A stretch of 64,000 nt of DNA from Dysgonomonas sp. UBA7710 (GTDB lineage: Bacteria; Bacteroidota; Bacteroidia; Bacteroidales; Dysgonomonadaceae). A program made the position numbers and the translations under genes. A model generated the notes under the pieces. That model was given only the letters and a program-made list of their open reading frames with translations, did no database searches and was not told the origin of the DNA. Below are positions 35,291 through 44,309 of the stretch, piece by piece. Every line of letters starts with the position of its first letter. The first letter of the stretch is position 1. The stretch spans positions 1-64,000 of the forward strand of contig NZ_DLFW01000043.1 in assembly GCF_002482385.1 (NCBI RefSeq). Reading direction: 5' to 3'.

Positions 35291-35414
35291 TATTAGTTGA
35301 AAGCTCGAGGTTTAGGCTTAAATACTATTTACAGACAACACACATACCTGTTCGTCTATTTTAGTCCTACACTAAAGGCATCTGATTCTAACTCTTATAA
35401 AATGAATCTTAAAG

Positions 35415-36119
35415 ATGTTTGATTCTGTTATGTTCGTATCTCTCGGTCCCGGAGACCCGGAACTGATAACCTTGAAAGGTTTGAAAGCCCTGCAAAAAGC
35501 AGATTTAATATTTTGTCCGTCAACCGCCCTTCCCGGAGGAAAAAGTTCCTCACGGGCAAAGGATGTCTTATTGCAATTGGGCATCGGCGAATCAAAGCTG
35601 AACATATTCAATGTACCTATGAACAAAGACCGTTCACTGGCCATTGAGAGTTATAAGGCAGTGGCGGAAGAAATATCGGATAAGTATAAAACCGGGCATA
35701 AAATAGCTGTTACAGCCGAAGGCGATGCCGGATTCTACTCTACCATCTATTACATAAGCGAATATCTTACACAGGAGAATATACCGGTCAGCCGCATCGC
35801 AGGCGTGCCTGCGTTTATAGCCTGTGGCACTCTGGCCAACATTCATATTGTGAAACAAGAGGAAGAACTCGAAGTTATTCCGGGTATCATAACATTAAAC
35901 AGCCTGAAAGAAAAGATCAAAACCGGCAAAACCGTTGTACTGATGAAGGCTTCCCAGTGCGAACAGGTAATAAAGGAAGCATTAGAAAATATTCAGGACA
36001 TCACTTTCCACTATTTTGAAAATGCAGGAATCTCCGGCAAAGAAGTCTATACTCAGAATAGGGAAGAAATACTCAATCGTAAATTCCCTTACTTTTCACT
36101 AATTATAATCCGCAAATAA
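35415..36119 (+). CDS. cbiL: Cobalt-precorrin-2 C20-methyltransferase
   Basis: Adds the C20 methyl group from S-adenosylmethionine to cobalt-precorrin-2. A 234-aa member of the tetrapyrrole methylase family: the SAM/porphyrin site starts at VSLGPGDPELITLKGLKAL (about 8-26), and AEGDAGFYST (about 99-108) and GVPAF complete the expected motifs. First gene after the left riboswitch; 6 bp before the btuF-like gene. CobI (aerobic) is the homologous alternative, but the local genes (CbiK, CbiD, CbiG) indicate the anaerobic route. Confidence 0.93.
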   Translation: MFDSVMFVSLGPGDPELITLKGLKALQKADLIFCPSTALPGGKSSSRAKDVLLQLGIGESKLNIFNVPMNKDRSLAIESYKAVAEEISDKYKTGHKIAVTAEGDAGFYSTIYYISEYLTQENIPVSRIAGVPAFIACGTLANIHIVKQEEELEVIPGIITLNSLKEKIKTGKTVVLMKASQCEQVIKEALENIQDITFHYFENAGISGKEVYTQNREEILNRKFPYFSLIIIRK

Positions 36120-36125
36120 ACAAAT

Positions 36126-37256
36126 ATGAAAATCCTTACCCGTTCAATAATCCTGCTTGCTTTTGGCTGCTTCATAGCATGCAACCCGAATAAGAAAGAC
36201 AGCAACAATATTTCCGGCTCGCACGATACTTTAAATATCAAATATGCAAAAGGCTTTACCGTATCCGAACATGGAAATTACAAACTGGTGGATATACACG
36301 ATCCTTCCGGCGAAAGCGATACCAAATATCAATATGCTTTATTGAAAAGAGGGGAAGATAAAACCGGCATACCTGCCGGATACCAGATTATAGAAGTCCC
36401 CGTAAGAAGCGTGGTATGTATGACCACCCTGCAAATTTCCAATTTTATCAAATTAAACGCTGTAGACAAAATAGCGGGGATAACCAGCACCCATTTCCTG
36501 TTTAATCCTCAGCTAAACGAACAATTAAAAACCGGGAAAACAAGCAAAATCGGTATCGAAGGCGAGTTTGACAACGAAGTGGTTATGGCTCTCGATCCCG
36601 ACATTATCCTTGTTTCGCCCTTCAAGCGTGGAGGTTATGATGCTATCCGCAATCTGGATATTCCTTTAATCAGCTTTTTAGGATATAAAGAATCGTCTCC
36701 TCTGGGGCAGGCCGAATGGATAAAATTTACAGGGCTTTTATTGGGAATGGAAGAACAGGCCGGTAAACAATTCGATGAAATAGAAGAAAAATATAATAAA
36801 CTGAAATCACTGGCCGGACCGGTGGCGCATAAGCCGGCGGTGCTTAGCGGAGAACTGCATTCGGGCAATTGGTATGTCGTAGGAGGAAACAGTTATCTGG
36901 CGCAACTCTTCCGCGATGCGGGAGCATCCTATTTTATGAAAAACGATGATGAATCGGGCGGATTTTATGTGGATTTCGAAACTGTATATTCTCAGGGCGC
37001 GAATGCCGAATACTGGCGTATGGTAAACAGCCACAACGGAACATTCAGCTATGAAGCGCTGAAACAAAGCGACGCACGTTACGCCGACTTCAAAGCATAC
37101 AAAGACAAAAAGCTTATCTATTGCAATCTCAGGGAAAAGCCCTTCTATGAAAATACGCCTGTAGAACCGGAAGTTGTACTGGCCGACCTGATAAAGATAT
37201 TCCACCCCGAGCTGTTACCCGAACACACACCTGTATATTATGAACTATTGAAATAA
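36126..37256 (+). CDS. ABC transporter substrate-binding lipoprotein, BtuF-like
   Basis: A 376-aa periplasmic lipoprotein (lipobox CFIAC) of the Fe3+-siderophore/B12 binding-protein family, with VCMTTLQISNFIKL, IGIEGEFDNEVVMALDPDIIL and a C-terminal LADLIKIFHPE. Together with the next two genes it forms a BtuFCD-type importer. Corrinoid is the likely ligand because a B12 riboswitch leads the operon; cobalt chelate or heme cannot be excluded. Confidence 0.88.
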   Translation: MKILTRSIILLAFGCFIACNPNKKDSNNISGSHDTLNIKYAKGFTVSEHGNYKLVDIHDPSGESDTKYQYALLKRGEDKTGIPAGYQIIEVPVRSVVCMTTLQISNFIKLNAVDKIAGITSTHFLFNPQLNEQLKTGKTSKIGIEGEFDNEVVMALDPDIILVSPFKRGGYDAIRNLDIPLISFLGYKESSPLGQAEWIKFTGLLLGMEEQAGKQFDEIEEKYNKLKSLAGPVAHKPAVLSGELHSGNWYVVGGNSYLAQLFRDAGASYFMKNDDESGGFYVDFETVYSQGANAEYWRMVNSHNGTFSYEALKQSDARYADFKAYKDKKLIYCNLREKPFYENTPVEPEVVLADLIKIFHPELLPEHTPVYYELLK

Positions 37257-38290
37257 TGAAACGTCATATATTTTTACTTATACTTATCTTTGTTTCTATC
37301 CTGCTGTTTTTCATACTCAACCTTGTATTGGGAACTATCTCCATACCCGTAGGTTCTATCTGGAATATATTATCCGGAACAGGAGATGAACCGCTGATAT
37401 GGCAGAATATAATCTGGAAATCCCGTTTTCCCCAGACACTGACGGCTTTGGTTGCGGGAGCAGGCTTATCCATAAGCGGGTTGCAGATGCAGACCGTATT
37501 CCGTAATCCCCTGGCCGGTCCCTCCGAACTGGGTATCAGTTCGGGAGCAAGCCTTGGTGTAGCTTTCATTATCCTTCTGTCGGGAAGCATTGCCGGAACG
37601 GCATTGAGTACTTTAGGCTTTTTCGGGGAAGTGGCTGTATCTGTGGCGGCTATTGCCGGGGCTATGGCTGTGATGGCAATCATAATAGCCATTTCGCAAC
37701 GGATAAGGGGAAATGTCATACTCCTTATCATCGGAGTCATGATAGGCTATATAGCGACCGCCATTATCGGCGTCCTTAAATTTTTCAGCAACGATGAAGA
37801 TGTCAGGGCATATGTAATATGGGGACTGGGCAGTTTCGCGAAAGTATCGGGTAATCAGGTCTATACTTTTGTCCTCATAATGGCCGTACTTATCCCGCTT
37901 TCATTCCTGCTTATCAAGACACTGAACCTTATGCTGCTCGGCGATGGTTATGCCCGTAATTTAGGGCTGAATATAAAACGTGCCCGCCTGTATGTAATCT
38001 GCTGTTCGTGTGTCATCACAGCTATTATCACAGCTTATTGCGGGCCTATCGTCTTTCTGGGACTGGCCGTACCTCATCTGTGCCGTACAATATTTGTCTC
38101 GTCCGACCACCGGATACTGATGCCTGCCGTCACACTCACAGGGGCATCCCTTGCCCTGCTGTGCAACCTTATAGCACGCATGCCGGGATTTGAAGGGGCA
38201 TTACCTATCAACTCGGTGACGGCACTCATAGGTGCGCCGATAGTTATATCGGTATTATTCGGAAAACGTAAGAATGAGATAACGGAATAG
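37256..38290 (+). CDS. FecCD-family ABC permease, BtuC-like
   Basis: A 344-aa inner-membrane permease with about ten hydrophobic segments and the family signature region SGLQMQTVFRNPLAGPSELGISSGASLG (about 74-101). Stop of the preceding gene and this start overlap by one base (TAATG), a sign of coupled translation. Works with the adjacent binding protein and ATPase to import corrinoid. Confidence 0.92.
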   Translation: MKRHIFLLILIFVSILLFFILNLVLGTISIPVGSIWNILSGTGDEPLIWQNIIWKSRFPQTLTALVAGAGLSISGLQMQTVFRNPLAGPSELGISSGASLGVAFIILLSGSIAGTALSTLGFFGEVAVSVAAIAGAMAVMAIIIAISQRIRGNVILLIIGVMIGYIATAIIGVLKFFSNDEDVRAYVIWGLGSFAKVSGNQVYTFVLIMAVLIPLSFLLIKTLNLMLLGDGYARNLGLNIKRARLYVICCSCVITAIITAYCGPIVFLGLAVPHLCRTIFVSSDHRILMPAVTLTGASLALLCNLIARMPGFEGALPINSVTALIGAPIVISVLFGKRKNEITE

Positions 38291-38294
38291 AAAG

Positions 38295-39293
38295 ATGAAA
38301 CAAAAGACAATCGATATACAGCATCTTTCGATAGGATATTCTTCAAAAAAGAATATCATCACTGTCGCCGAAAGTATAACTTCATCCATTTTCAGCGGGG
38401 AACTTACCTGCTTGCTCGGAGCCAACGGGATAGGCAAGTCTACTTTGCTGCGGACGCTTTCGGCTTTCCAGCCCAAATTGTCGGGCAGTATCTATATACG
38501 CGGAAAGGAAATAAAAGAATATAGCGAAAAGGAATTTGCTACCCTCGCCAGTGTAGTCCTGACCGAAAAGTTTGATATAAAAAACATGAGCACCCGCGAA
38601 CTTATCGGCTTGGGACGCAGCCCATATACAGGATTCTGGGGAAAACTGAATAAAGAAGATAGAGAGATCGTAGATAAGGCCATCGCGATGGTGAAAATAG
38701 AAAATCTGGCGCACAGGATGGTTCATACACTGAGTGACGGGGAACGGCAGAAAGTGATGATTGCGAAAGCGCTGGCGCAGGAAACACCGATAATCCTTCT
38801 GGATGAGCCTACTGCTTTTCTCGATTTCCCGAGCAAAGTAGAAATCATGCAATTGCTGCACCAACTATCCCGCAAGACGAATAAAACTATTTTCCTTTCC
38901 ACTCACGATTTGGAACTGGCGCTCCAGATAGCTGATAAAATATGGCTGATGGACAAGCAGAGCGGAATAAAGACAGGGACACCCGAAGATCTGTCCCTGG
39001 ATGGCAGTCTGAGTAGTTTCTTTGCCAGAAAAGGGATTATTTTCGACCAGGACACCGGACTGTTTAGAATAGAAAATGAATCCGACAGACAGATAAAACT
39101 ACTTGGGCACGGACAAAAATATACAATGGTCAGAAAAGCGCTGCAACGGAATGGAATACTGGCTTCGCGGCAGTTTAACACCGATTCTTACATTGATATT
39201 ACAGATAACGGGATAAAAATTTGTATACCGGAGCAACCGGACTTATTAATTTCCAGCATTGAAGAATTACTGGACAATATACATCGGCTATGA
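38295..39293 (+). CDS. ABC transporter ATP-binding protein, BtuD-like
   Basis: A 332-aa ATPase. Walker A GANGIGKST (42-50), signature LSDGERQ (near 148), Walker B ILLDEPTAFLD (near 170) and the switch His in FLSTHDLE are all present, so it should be active. About 80 C-terminal residues beyond the nucleotide-binding domain (LLGHGQKYTMVRKALQRNG) form a small extra domain of unknown role. Overlaps the next gene by 4 bp. Confidence 0.92.
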   Translation: MKQKTIDIQHLSIGYSSKKNIITVAESITSSIFSGELTCLLGANGIGKSTLLRTLSAFQPKLSGSIYIRGKEIKEYSEKEFATLASVVLTEKFDIKNMSTRELIGLGRSPYTGFWGKLNKEDREIVDKAIAMVKIENLAHRMVHTLSDGERQKVMIAKALAQETPIILLDEPTAFLDFPSKVEIMQLLHQLSRKTNKTIFLSTHDLELALQIADKIWLMDKQSGIKTGTPEDLSLDGSLSSFFARKGIIFDQDTGLFRIENESDRQIKLLGHGQKYTMVRKALQRNGILASRQFNTDSYIDITDNGIKICIPEQPDLLISSIEELLDNIHRL

Positions 39294-41113
39294 TACTTAT
39301 ATTCGGAGGAACAACAGAAGGACGCAAAGCCCTATCGGTGTGCGATGGAGCGGCCAAACCATATTATTATTCCACGAAAGGCGATTTGCAGAAAGTGGAG
39401 AGTGTGTATGCTATTCTTCTCTCCGGAGGCCTCGATGAAGAGTCTATGATTACATGCTGTAAGGAGAATAACATTAAGCTTATTATAGACGCAGCGCATC
39501 CCTTTGCCGGGAACCTGCACGGGAATATAGCTTCCGCGTCCGCAAAATTGGAAATACCCGTAGTCAGGTATGAACGCAGTTATCCGGAACATACGGACGA
39601 TTTGCTCTGGTTCGATTCTTACAACGATGCAATCCATTATCTCGAAAGTAATAAGATAGATAACCTGCTTGCGCTGACAGGAGTAAATACGATAGCAAAA
39701 CTTAAACCGTACTGGAAACGTCACAACTGCTGGTTCAGAATTCTGGACAGGGAAGAATCCCGCACTATTGCACAGGCAAACAATTTTCCATATGACAAAA
39801 TATTATATTACAGACAGGGAGAGGATGAAACTCCCTTATTCGAAAGAATAAAGCCACAGGCAATTATAACAAAAGAAAGTGGCGACTCCGGTGGATTTAA
39901 CGAAAAAGCGGATGCTGCCCGCAAACTGAATATACCCTTTTTAGTCGTCAAACGGCCCCCTCTATCCCCTTCTTTCATTTCCGTTTATGGCGAAAACGGA
40001 CTACGCAAAGAAATTGAAAAATATGCACCCGGATTCTTCGATTTAAGGACAGGATATACTACAGGAACATGTGCCACTGCTGCTGCTAAAGCGGCGCTCA
40101 CAACCCTGCTCACCAATGAGATACAGGAAGAAATCGGCCTGACACTGCCAAACGGCGAATGGATACGCATTCCTATTGCTACCACACGGTTTTCAGAAAA
40201 TACAGTCAGTTGTTCAGTCATAAAAGATTCCGGAGATGACCCGGACATTACCAACGGATGCGAAATAGTATCTACGGTACAACTCTGCGATACTCATAAA
40301 GGCGTCCGTTTTTTACAGGGAAAAGGTGTGGGTACAGTAACACTTCCCGGACTGGATATAGAAATTGGTGAACCGGCCATCAACAAGACGCCCCGTATGA
40401 TGATAAAGCGGGAAATCTTCAAAGTCTTGCGCCATAATCAGGACAAATTGCCGGACGGGGATTCAAAGACAGGTGTAGATGTCACTATCTCCGTTACCAA
40501 CGGAGAAGAAATCGCACTGAAAACATTCAATCCCAAACTGGGTATCACAGGCGGAATATCTATTATCGGCACTTCGGGAATAGTGAAACCCTTTTCTTCG
40601 GAAGCATTCATCAACTCCATCCGCCGCGAAATGCAGGTAGCCAAAGCCCTGGGATGCGAGCGGGTAGTGATTAACTCGGGAGCAAAGAGCGAACGTTTCG
40701 TGAAACAAAGATATCCTAATCTGCCTGCACAGGCATTTATCCATTACGGGAATTTCATCGGCGAAACAATAAAGATAGCGTCTGACCTCGGTTTCAAAAG
40801 CCTGACGTTGGGTATTATGCTCGGGAAGGCCGTGAAACTTGCCGAAGGCTCACTGGATACACACAGTAAAAAAACGGTGATGAACAAAGAGTTCCTTACC
40901 GGCTTAGCTTACGAAAGTAATTGCTCCGAAAGAACAATTGCAGCGATACAGGAAATGACTCTAGCCCGGCAGTTATGGGATATTATTACTACCCAAGAGG
41001 AAGTTTTTTTTACACTTCTTATCAAACGATGTTATGATACGTGCGTTCCGCTTTTACCAAACGGAAAGCTGACAATTATGCTCATAGACGAAGATGGGAA
41101 TATTATCCTCTGA
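39290..41113 (+). CDS. cbiJ-cbiD: Fused cobalt-precorrin-6A reductase and cobalt-precorrin-5B methyltransferase
   Basis: A 607-aa fusion of two non-consecutive corrin-ring enzymes. Residues 1-245 are the reductase (ILIFGGTTEGRKAL nucleotide site; AAHPFA; YKHDRKxxxx-like YRQGEDETPLFERIKPQAIITKES). Residues about 251-607 are CbiD, which methylates C1, starting at LRTGYTTGTCATAAAKAAL and containing SGGFGGxGTIGIVKPFS-like GGISIIGTSGIVKPFSSEAF. Last gene of the left operon. Its 3' end overlaps the convergent cbiG-cbiF gene by 11 bp. Confidence 0.92.
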   Translation: MILIFGGTTEGRKALSVCDGAAKPYYYSTKGDLQKVESVYAILLSGGLDEESMITCCKENNIKLIIDAAHPFAGNLHGNIASASAKLEIPVVRYERSYPEHTDDLLWFDSYNDAIHYLESNKIDNLLALTGVNTIAKLKPYWKRHNCWFRILDREESRTIAQANNFPYDKILYYRQGEDETPLFERIKPQAIITKESGDSGGFNEKADAARKLNIPFLVVKRPPLSPSFISVYGENGLRKEIEKYAPGFFDLRTGYTTGTCATAAAKAALTTLLTNEIQEEIGLTLPNGEWIRIPIATTRFSENTVSCSVIKDSGDDPDITNGCEIVSTVQLCDTHKGVRFLQGKGVGTVTLPGLDIEIGEPAINKTPRMMIKREIFKVLRHNQDKLPDGDSKTGVDVTISVTNGEEIALKTFNPKLGITGGISIIGTSGIVKPFSSEAFINSIRREMQVAKALGCERVVINSGAKSERFVKQRYPNLPAQAFIHYGNFIGETIKIASDLGFKSLTLGIMLGKAVKLAEGSLDTHSKKTVMNKEFLTGLAYESNCSERTIAAIQEMTLARQLWDIITTQEEVFFTLLIKRCYDTCVPLLPNGKLTIMLIDEDGNIIL

Positions 41114-42920
41114 ACAGATGCTTGAACTGGTGAGAATATAATTTCGACAATCCTTCCCTGTTTCCGATCGCGTCACCTACTACAATCATGGTAGTCAGCG
41201 TCAGGTTATTTTCTTTGACAATCTTAGCCAGATCCTTTAACTGCCCACGGTATATTTTCTCATCTTTCCATGTGAGCTTATAACAGGCTGCTACCGGGGT
41301 TTCGGGCGGGTAATGTTCCATCAGTTCCTTTTGTACCTGCTCTACGACAGTTGCACTCAGGAAGATACACATCGTGCTTTGTGAGCGCGCCAGTAAATGA
41401 AGCTTTTCTTTTTCCGGCATCGGAGTCCTCCCCTCCCCTCTTGTCAGTATGATAGTCTGCACCTTTTCGGGTATCGTAAACTGTGATTCCAAAGCAGCTG
41501 CAGCAGCCAGAAATGACGATATGCCCGGAGTGATATGATAAGACATATTATATTTATCGAAAAAAGCCATCTGCTCCTGAATAGCCCCGTAAATACACGG
41601 GTCACCCGTGTGCAAACGTACTACCAGCTTACCCTTATCGTAAAACTCTTTCATCAAATCAAATTGCTCTTCCAGATCCATCGAAGCGGAACTACGCACA
41701 ACCGCTCCTTGTTTTGCACAATAAGTAAGCTCCACCGGAACAAGGCTTCCTGCATATAAAATCAGATCGGCGGCTTCAAGAAAATAACGGCCTTTCACCG
41801 AAATCAAATCCGGGTCACCCGGCCCCGCGCCTACTATCTCGATATGTCCTTGCCGGACTGCCATACGTCCGACGGCAATAGCAAAAGTAAAATCATTGCC
41901 CTGACTCAGTACTCCTTTCTGTTTTTCCAATATAAGAGGTCCTCCGTCAGAACTTTTAATGGCTGTGGACTCGGAAACTCCGGCAACTGTTGTTACTTCT
42001 TTCACCTTATCCGATGGATTAGGTACTTCTATGTCTTTCAGTTCCTCTGCGTTATATATACGTACCGGGATATTCCCGAGATACGATTGTAACTCACGAA
42101 GCAGAGGCTCATCCTTTTTAATATCTATAGTCGAAATACTGCTTATGGAAGCGATAGCAATATGCTTTTGCAACAGAGTATCCGCAATATATCCGCTTAT
42201 ACCCTCAGGATTACAGTCTTTGCGGCATCCGATACCCAGATGCAGTACTTTCGGATGATAGCTGATAACAGCTATGCCCGCATCAGGATAAAGGTATGGA
42301 GAAACTGTTATCAGCAATTCATATTCCCGTAAATCAATGTCTTCATACTTGTAATATATCTTCACATGCCCGGGAACTGTACGCTCCATAAATTCAGTTC
42401 CTTCGTCCACAATATCGAGCAATAGCGCGGTGGGCTTTCTGTTTACATAAGCCGTAAGCGGTTCATTGAAATTATCTGCGTTGGAAGTCGTTACCCAATT
42501 ATATTTTTCACCGATTGTATCCAGCGCCCAAAGGTTGGTATTATCGCTTTGGGTAGTGATAACCGCTTCAGCGCCTGTAATGTTGGCGATCCTCTTTGTC
42601 AGTTCGTTAGCACCTCCCACATGTCCCGAAAGCACGGACACCGCATAGCGCCCGGTACTGTCCACATTTACAATGGCAGGGTCGGTATGCTTGTCTTTGA
42701 TATAAGGGGCGATGCTACGGACGCAAATACCCATAGCCCCTATAAATATGATTGCCTCCGATTGGCCGAATAAGTCTTTTACACAGTCGTTTATAGAAGA
42801 AATCCGATCCGTTCCTTTTAAGCCGGCTTTTGTGTATATATTAGTTTCACCTAATTCTGTCCTGATGGTTTCAGCTAAAGGAAGGCTAGTTTCAGATGTT
42901 AGTATTATAGCGTATTTCAT
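41103..42920 (-). CDS. cbiG-cbiF: Fused cobalt-precorrin-5A hydrolase and precorrin-4 C11-methyltransferase
   Basis: A 605-aa fusion. Residues 1-345 resemble CbiG, which opens the delta-lactone (FIGAMGICVRSIAPYIKDKHTDPA, VSVLSGHVGGAN, LGIGCRKD). Residues about 356-605 are CbiF/CobM, a SAM-dependent tetrapyrrole methylase (IEIVGAGPGDPDLISVKG, RLHTGDPCIYGA, TPGISSFLAAAAAL). The joined proteins act in consecutive steps (C11 methylation, then lactone opening). Last gene of the right operon. Confidence 0.92.
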   Translation of the reverse strand: MKYAIILTSETSLPLAETIRTELGETNIYTKAGLKGTDRISSINDCVKDLFGQSEAIIFIGAMGICVRSIAPYIKDKHTDPAIVNVDSTGRYAVSVLSGHVGGANELTKRIANITGAEAVITTQSDNTNLWALDTIGEKYNWVTTSNADNFNEPLTAYVNRKPTALLLDIVDEGTEFMERTVPGHVKIYYKYEDIDLREYELLITVSPYLYPDAGIAVISYHPKVLHLGIGCRKDCNPEGISGYIADTLLQKHIAIASISSISTIDIKKDEPLLRELQSYLGNIPVRIYNAEELKDIEVPNPSDKVKEVTTVAGVSESTAIKSSDGGPLILEKQKGVLSQGNDFTFAIAVGRMAVRQGHIEIVGAGPGDPDLISVKGRYFLEAADLILYAGSLVPVELTYCAKQGAVVRSSASMDLEEQFDLMKEFYDKGKLVVRLHTGDPCIYGAIQEQMAFFDKYNMSYHITPGISSFLAAAAALESQFTIPEKVQTIILTRGEGRTPMPEKEKLHLLARSQSTMCIFLSATVVEQVQKELMEHYPPETPVAACYKLTWKDEKIYRGQLKDLAKIVKENNLTLTTMIVVGDAIGNREGLSKLYSHQFKHLFRG

Positions 42921-42925
42921 ATGTT

Positions 42926-42973
42926 TTCAGTTACGAGTTACTTCGCCCTATGGGCAGTTACAAGTTACAAGAT
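42926..42973. repeat. Short intergenic repeat tract of TACGAGT/TACAAGT words
   Basis: CAGTTACGAGTTACTT ... GGGCAGTTACAAGTTACAAGA: degenerate 7- and 9-nt units between cbiET and cbiG-cbiF, related to the tracts at 4179 and 27107. Confidence 0.45.
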
Positions 42974-43027
42974 GCTTGCGCAATTATTAATTTCACTCTT
43001 AATTTTTAATTTCATATACCATCTCTG

Positions 43028-43057
43028 TAAGTCCCCCTCGGGGGATTTAGGGGGCTT
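43028..43057. repeat. CCCCCTCGGGGGATTTAGGGGG repeat, copy 1
   Basis: G/C-run palindrome that also supplies the last codons (QAP) and the stop codon of cbiET on the minus strand. A second copy sits at the 3' end of cbiH-cbiC. Similar words are common between Bacteroidetes genes, from memory. Confidence 0.6.
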
Positions 43058-44234
43058 GTGCTTTCATCACTTCAATAGCATTAAAATCATCCACAGCAAC
43101 AGTGATGCTTTCCTTTATTACCAAATCATTATCCTTTGCCGCTGCCAAAAATATTTCTTTGCTTTCGGCTGATACAGAATTGAATACTATTGTTCCTCCC
43201 GGGACTAATACCGAAAATACCTTCGACATTATATCCTTCATGCGTCCGCCATGCCCGCCGATAAAAACAGCATCGGGACGGGGAAAGTCAGAAATATCCG
43301 TTTCCACAAAATCACCTATGATGGTATTTATGCCCGGCGTACCGAATTTCCGGGAGTTATTTTCCATAAGTTCTTGTCCTTCTTCCCGTTTTTCGAAAGA
43401 GAAAACATCTAAATGAGGAAACTGCATCTTAGCTTCAATAGATACCGAACCTGTACAGAAACCGATATCCCAGAATACCGACTTACTTCTCAAATCCAGC
43501 AAACTCAGTGAAAGCAGGCGCACCGGCATTTTTGTTATCATCTTAGCCCTGCCATTCAGCAAATCGAACTCGCTTTCAGGGATGCCGAAAGGGCGTGGAC
43601 GTTCATATGTCTTTTGCAAAATAAGATTATTGGGAAACGAGAATGTTTTTCCCGTAACATCGGATAATTCCAATGCAGTTACATTCTCCTTTTCTTTATT
43701 CCCCAACAATTCACCTATATACATCTTGTAATTATCATACCCATAATACAGCATTCGTTCGGCGATAGCCGCAGGTGTATGTTCCTTATTGTCGGTAAGC
43801 ACCCCTATCTTATTATATCCGCAGATTAACGCCTCATCGAAACGAAGCCACGGGCGTCCGGTAAGCGAAACGATATGCATATCGTGATATGGCATCAACA
43901 GGCGGTGAGCCAGTAGTTGCAAGGAATTGAAGTATGGATACAACAGTATTTCAGCCTCCGGTAACTCCCGCCGAATGGTGTTGGCAAAACCATAAAAAAG
44001 AGGATCGCCCGAAGCAAACACCACGATTTCGTCATAAGTCCGGTATTGCCCAAAAATCTTGTTTAGGGGAACAGTTATCTCTATCCACGAATAATCTTCC
44101 GGAAGGAAAGGCCTCACTATTTCGTGATGGCGTATTCCACCCGAAAAAACAGTATGCGAGTTAATCACATCTGTTATTTCAGGAGAGAAATGTTGAGACT
44201 GGTTATCGTCAATACCTATAACATAGAATTTCAT
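43047..44234 (-). CDS. cbiET: Cobalt-precorrin-7 C5,C15-methyltransferase (decarboxylating), CbiE-CbiT fusion
   Basis: A 395-aa fusion homologous to CobL. CbiE (about residues 1-195) has a tetrapyrrole-methylase fold (VFASGDPLFYGFA, LTGRPW). CbiT (about 205-395) is a class I methyltransferase with the SAM motif DIGFCTGSVSIEA and DAVFIGGHGGRMKDI. It methylates C5 and C15 and decarboxylates the C12 side chain. Its stop lies inside a dispersed palindromic repeat, so the last three residues may come from an insertion. Confidence 0.93.
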   Translation of the reverse strand: MKFYVIGIDDNQSQHFSPEITDVINSHTVFSGGIRHHEIVRPFLPEDYSWIEITVPLNKIFGQYRTYDEIVVFASGDPLFYGFANTIRRELPEAEILLYPYFNSLQLLAHRLLMPYHDMHIVSLTGRPWLRFDEALICGYNKIGVLTDNKEHTPAAIAERMLYYGYDNYKMYIGELLGNKEKENVTALELSDVTGKTFSFPNNLILQKTYERPRPFGIPESEFDLLNGRAKMITKMPVRLLSLSLLDLRSKSVFWDIGFCTGSVSIEAKMQFPHLDVFSFEKREEGQELMENNSRKFGTPGINTIIGDFVETDISDFPRPDAVFIGGHGGRMKDIMSKVFSVLVPGGTIVFNSVSAESKEIFLAAAKDNDLVIKESITVAVDDFNAIEVMKAQAP

Positions 44235-44278
44235 TCGTCATATTTTCTAATTAATGTATTATCTATTACCCTATTTGC

Positions 44279-44305
44279 AAGTCCCCCTCCGGAGGATTAG
44301 GGGAT
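44279..44305. repeat. CCCCC-type palindromic repeat, copy 2
   Basis: GTCCCCCTCCGGAGGATTAG followed by GGG; 5 bp past the stop of cbiH-cbiC. Same layout as copy 1, 1.25 kb away, at the 3' end of another cob gene. Confidence 0.6.
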
Positions 44306-44309
44306 CAAG

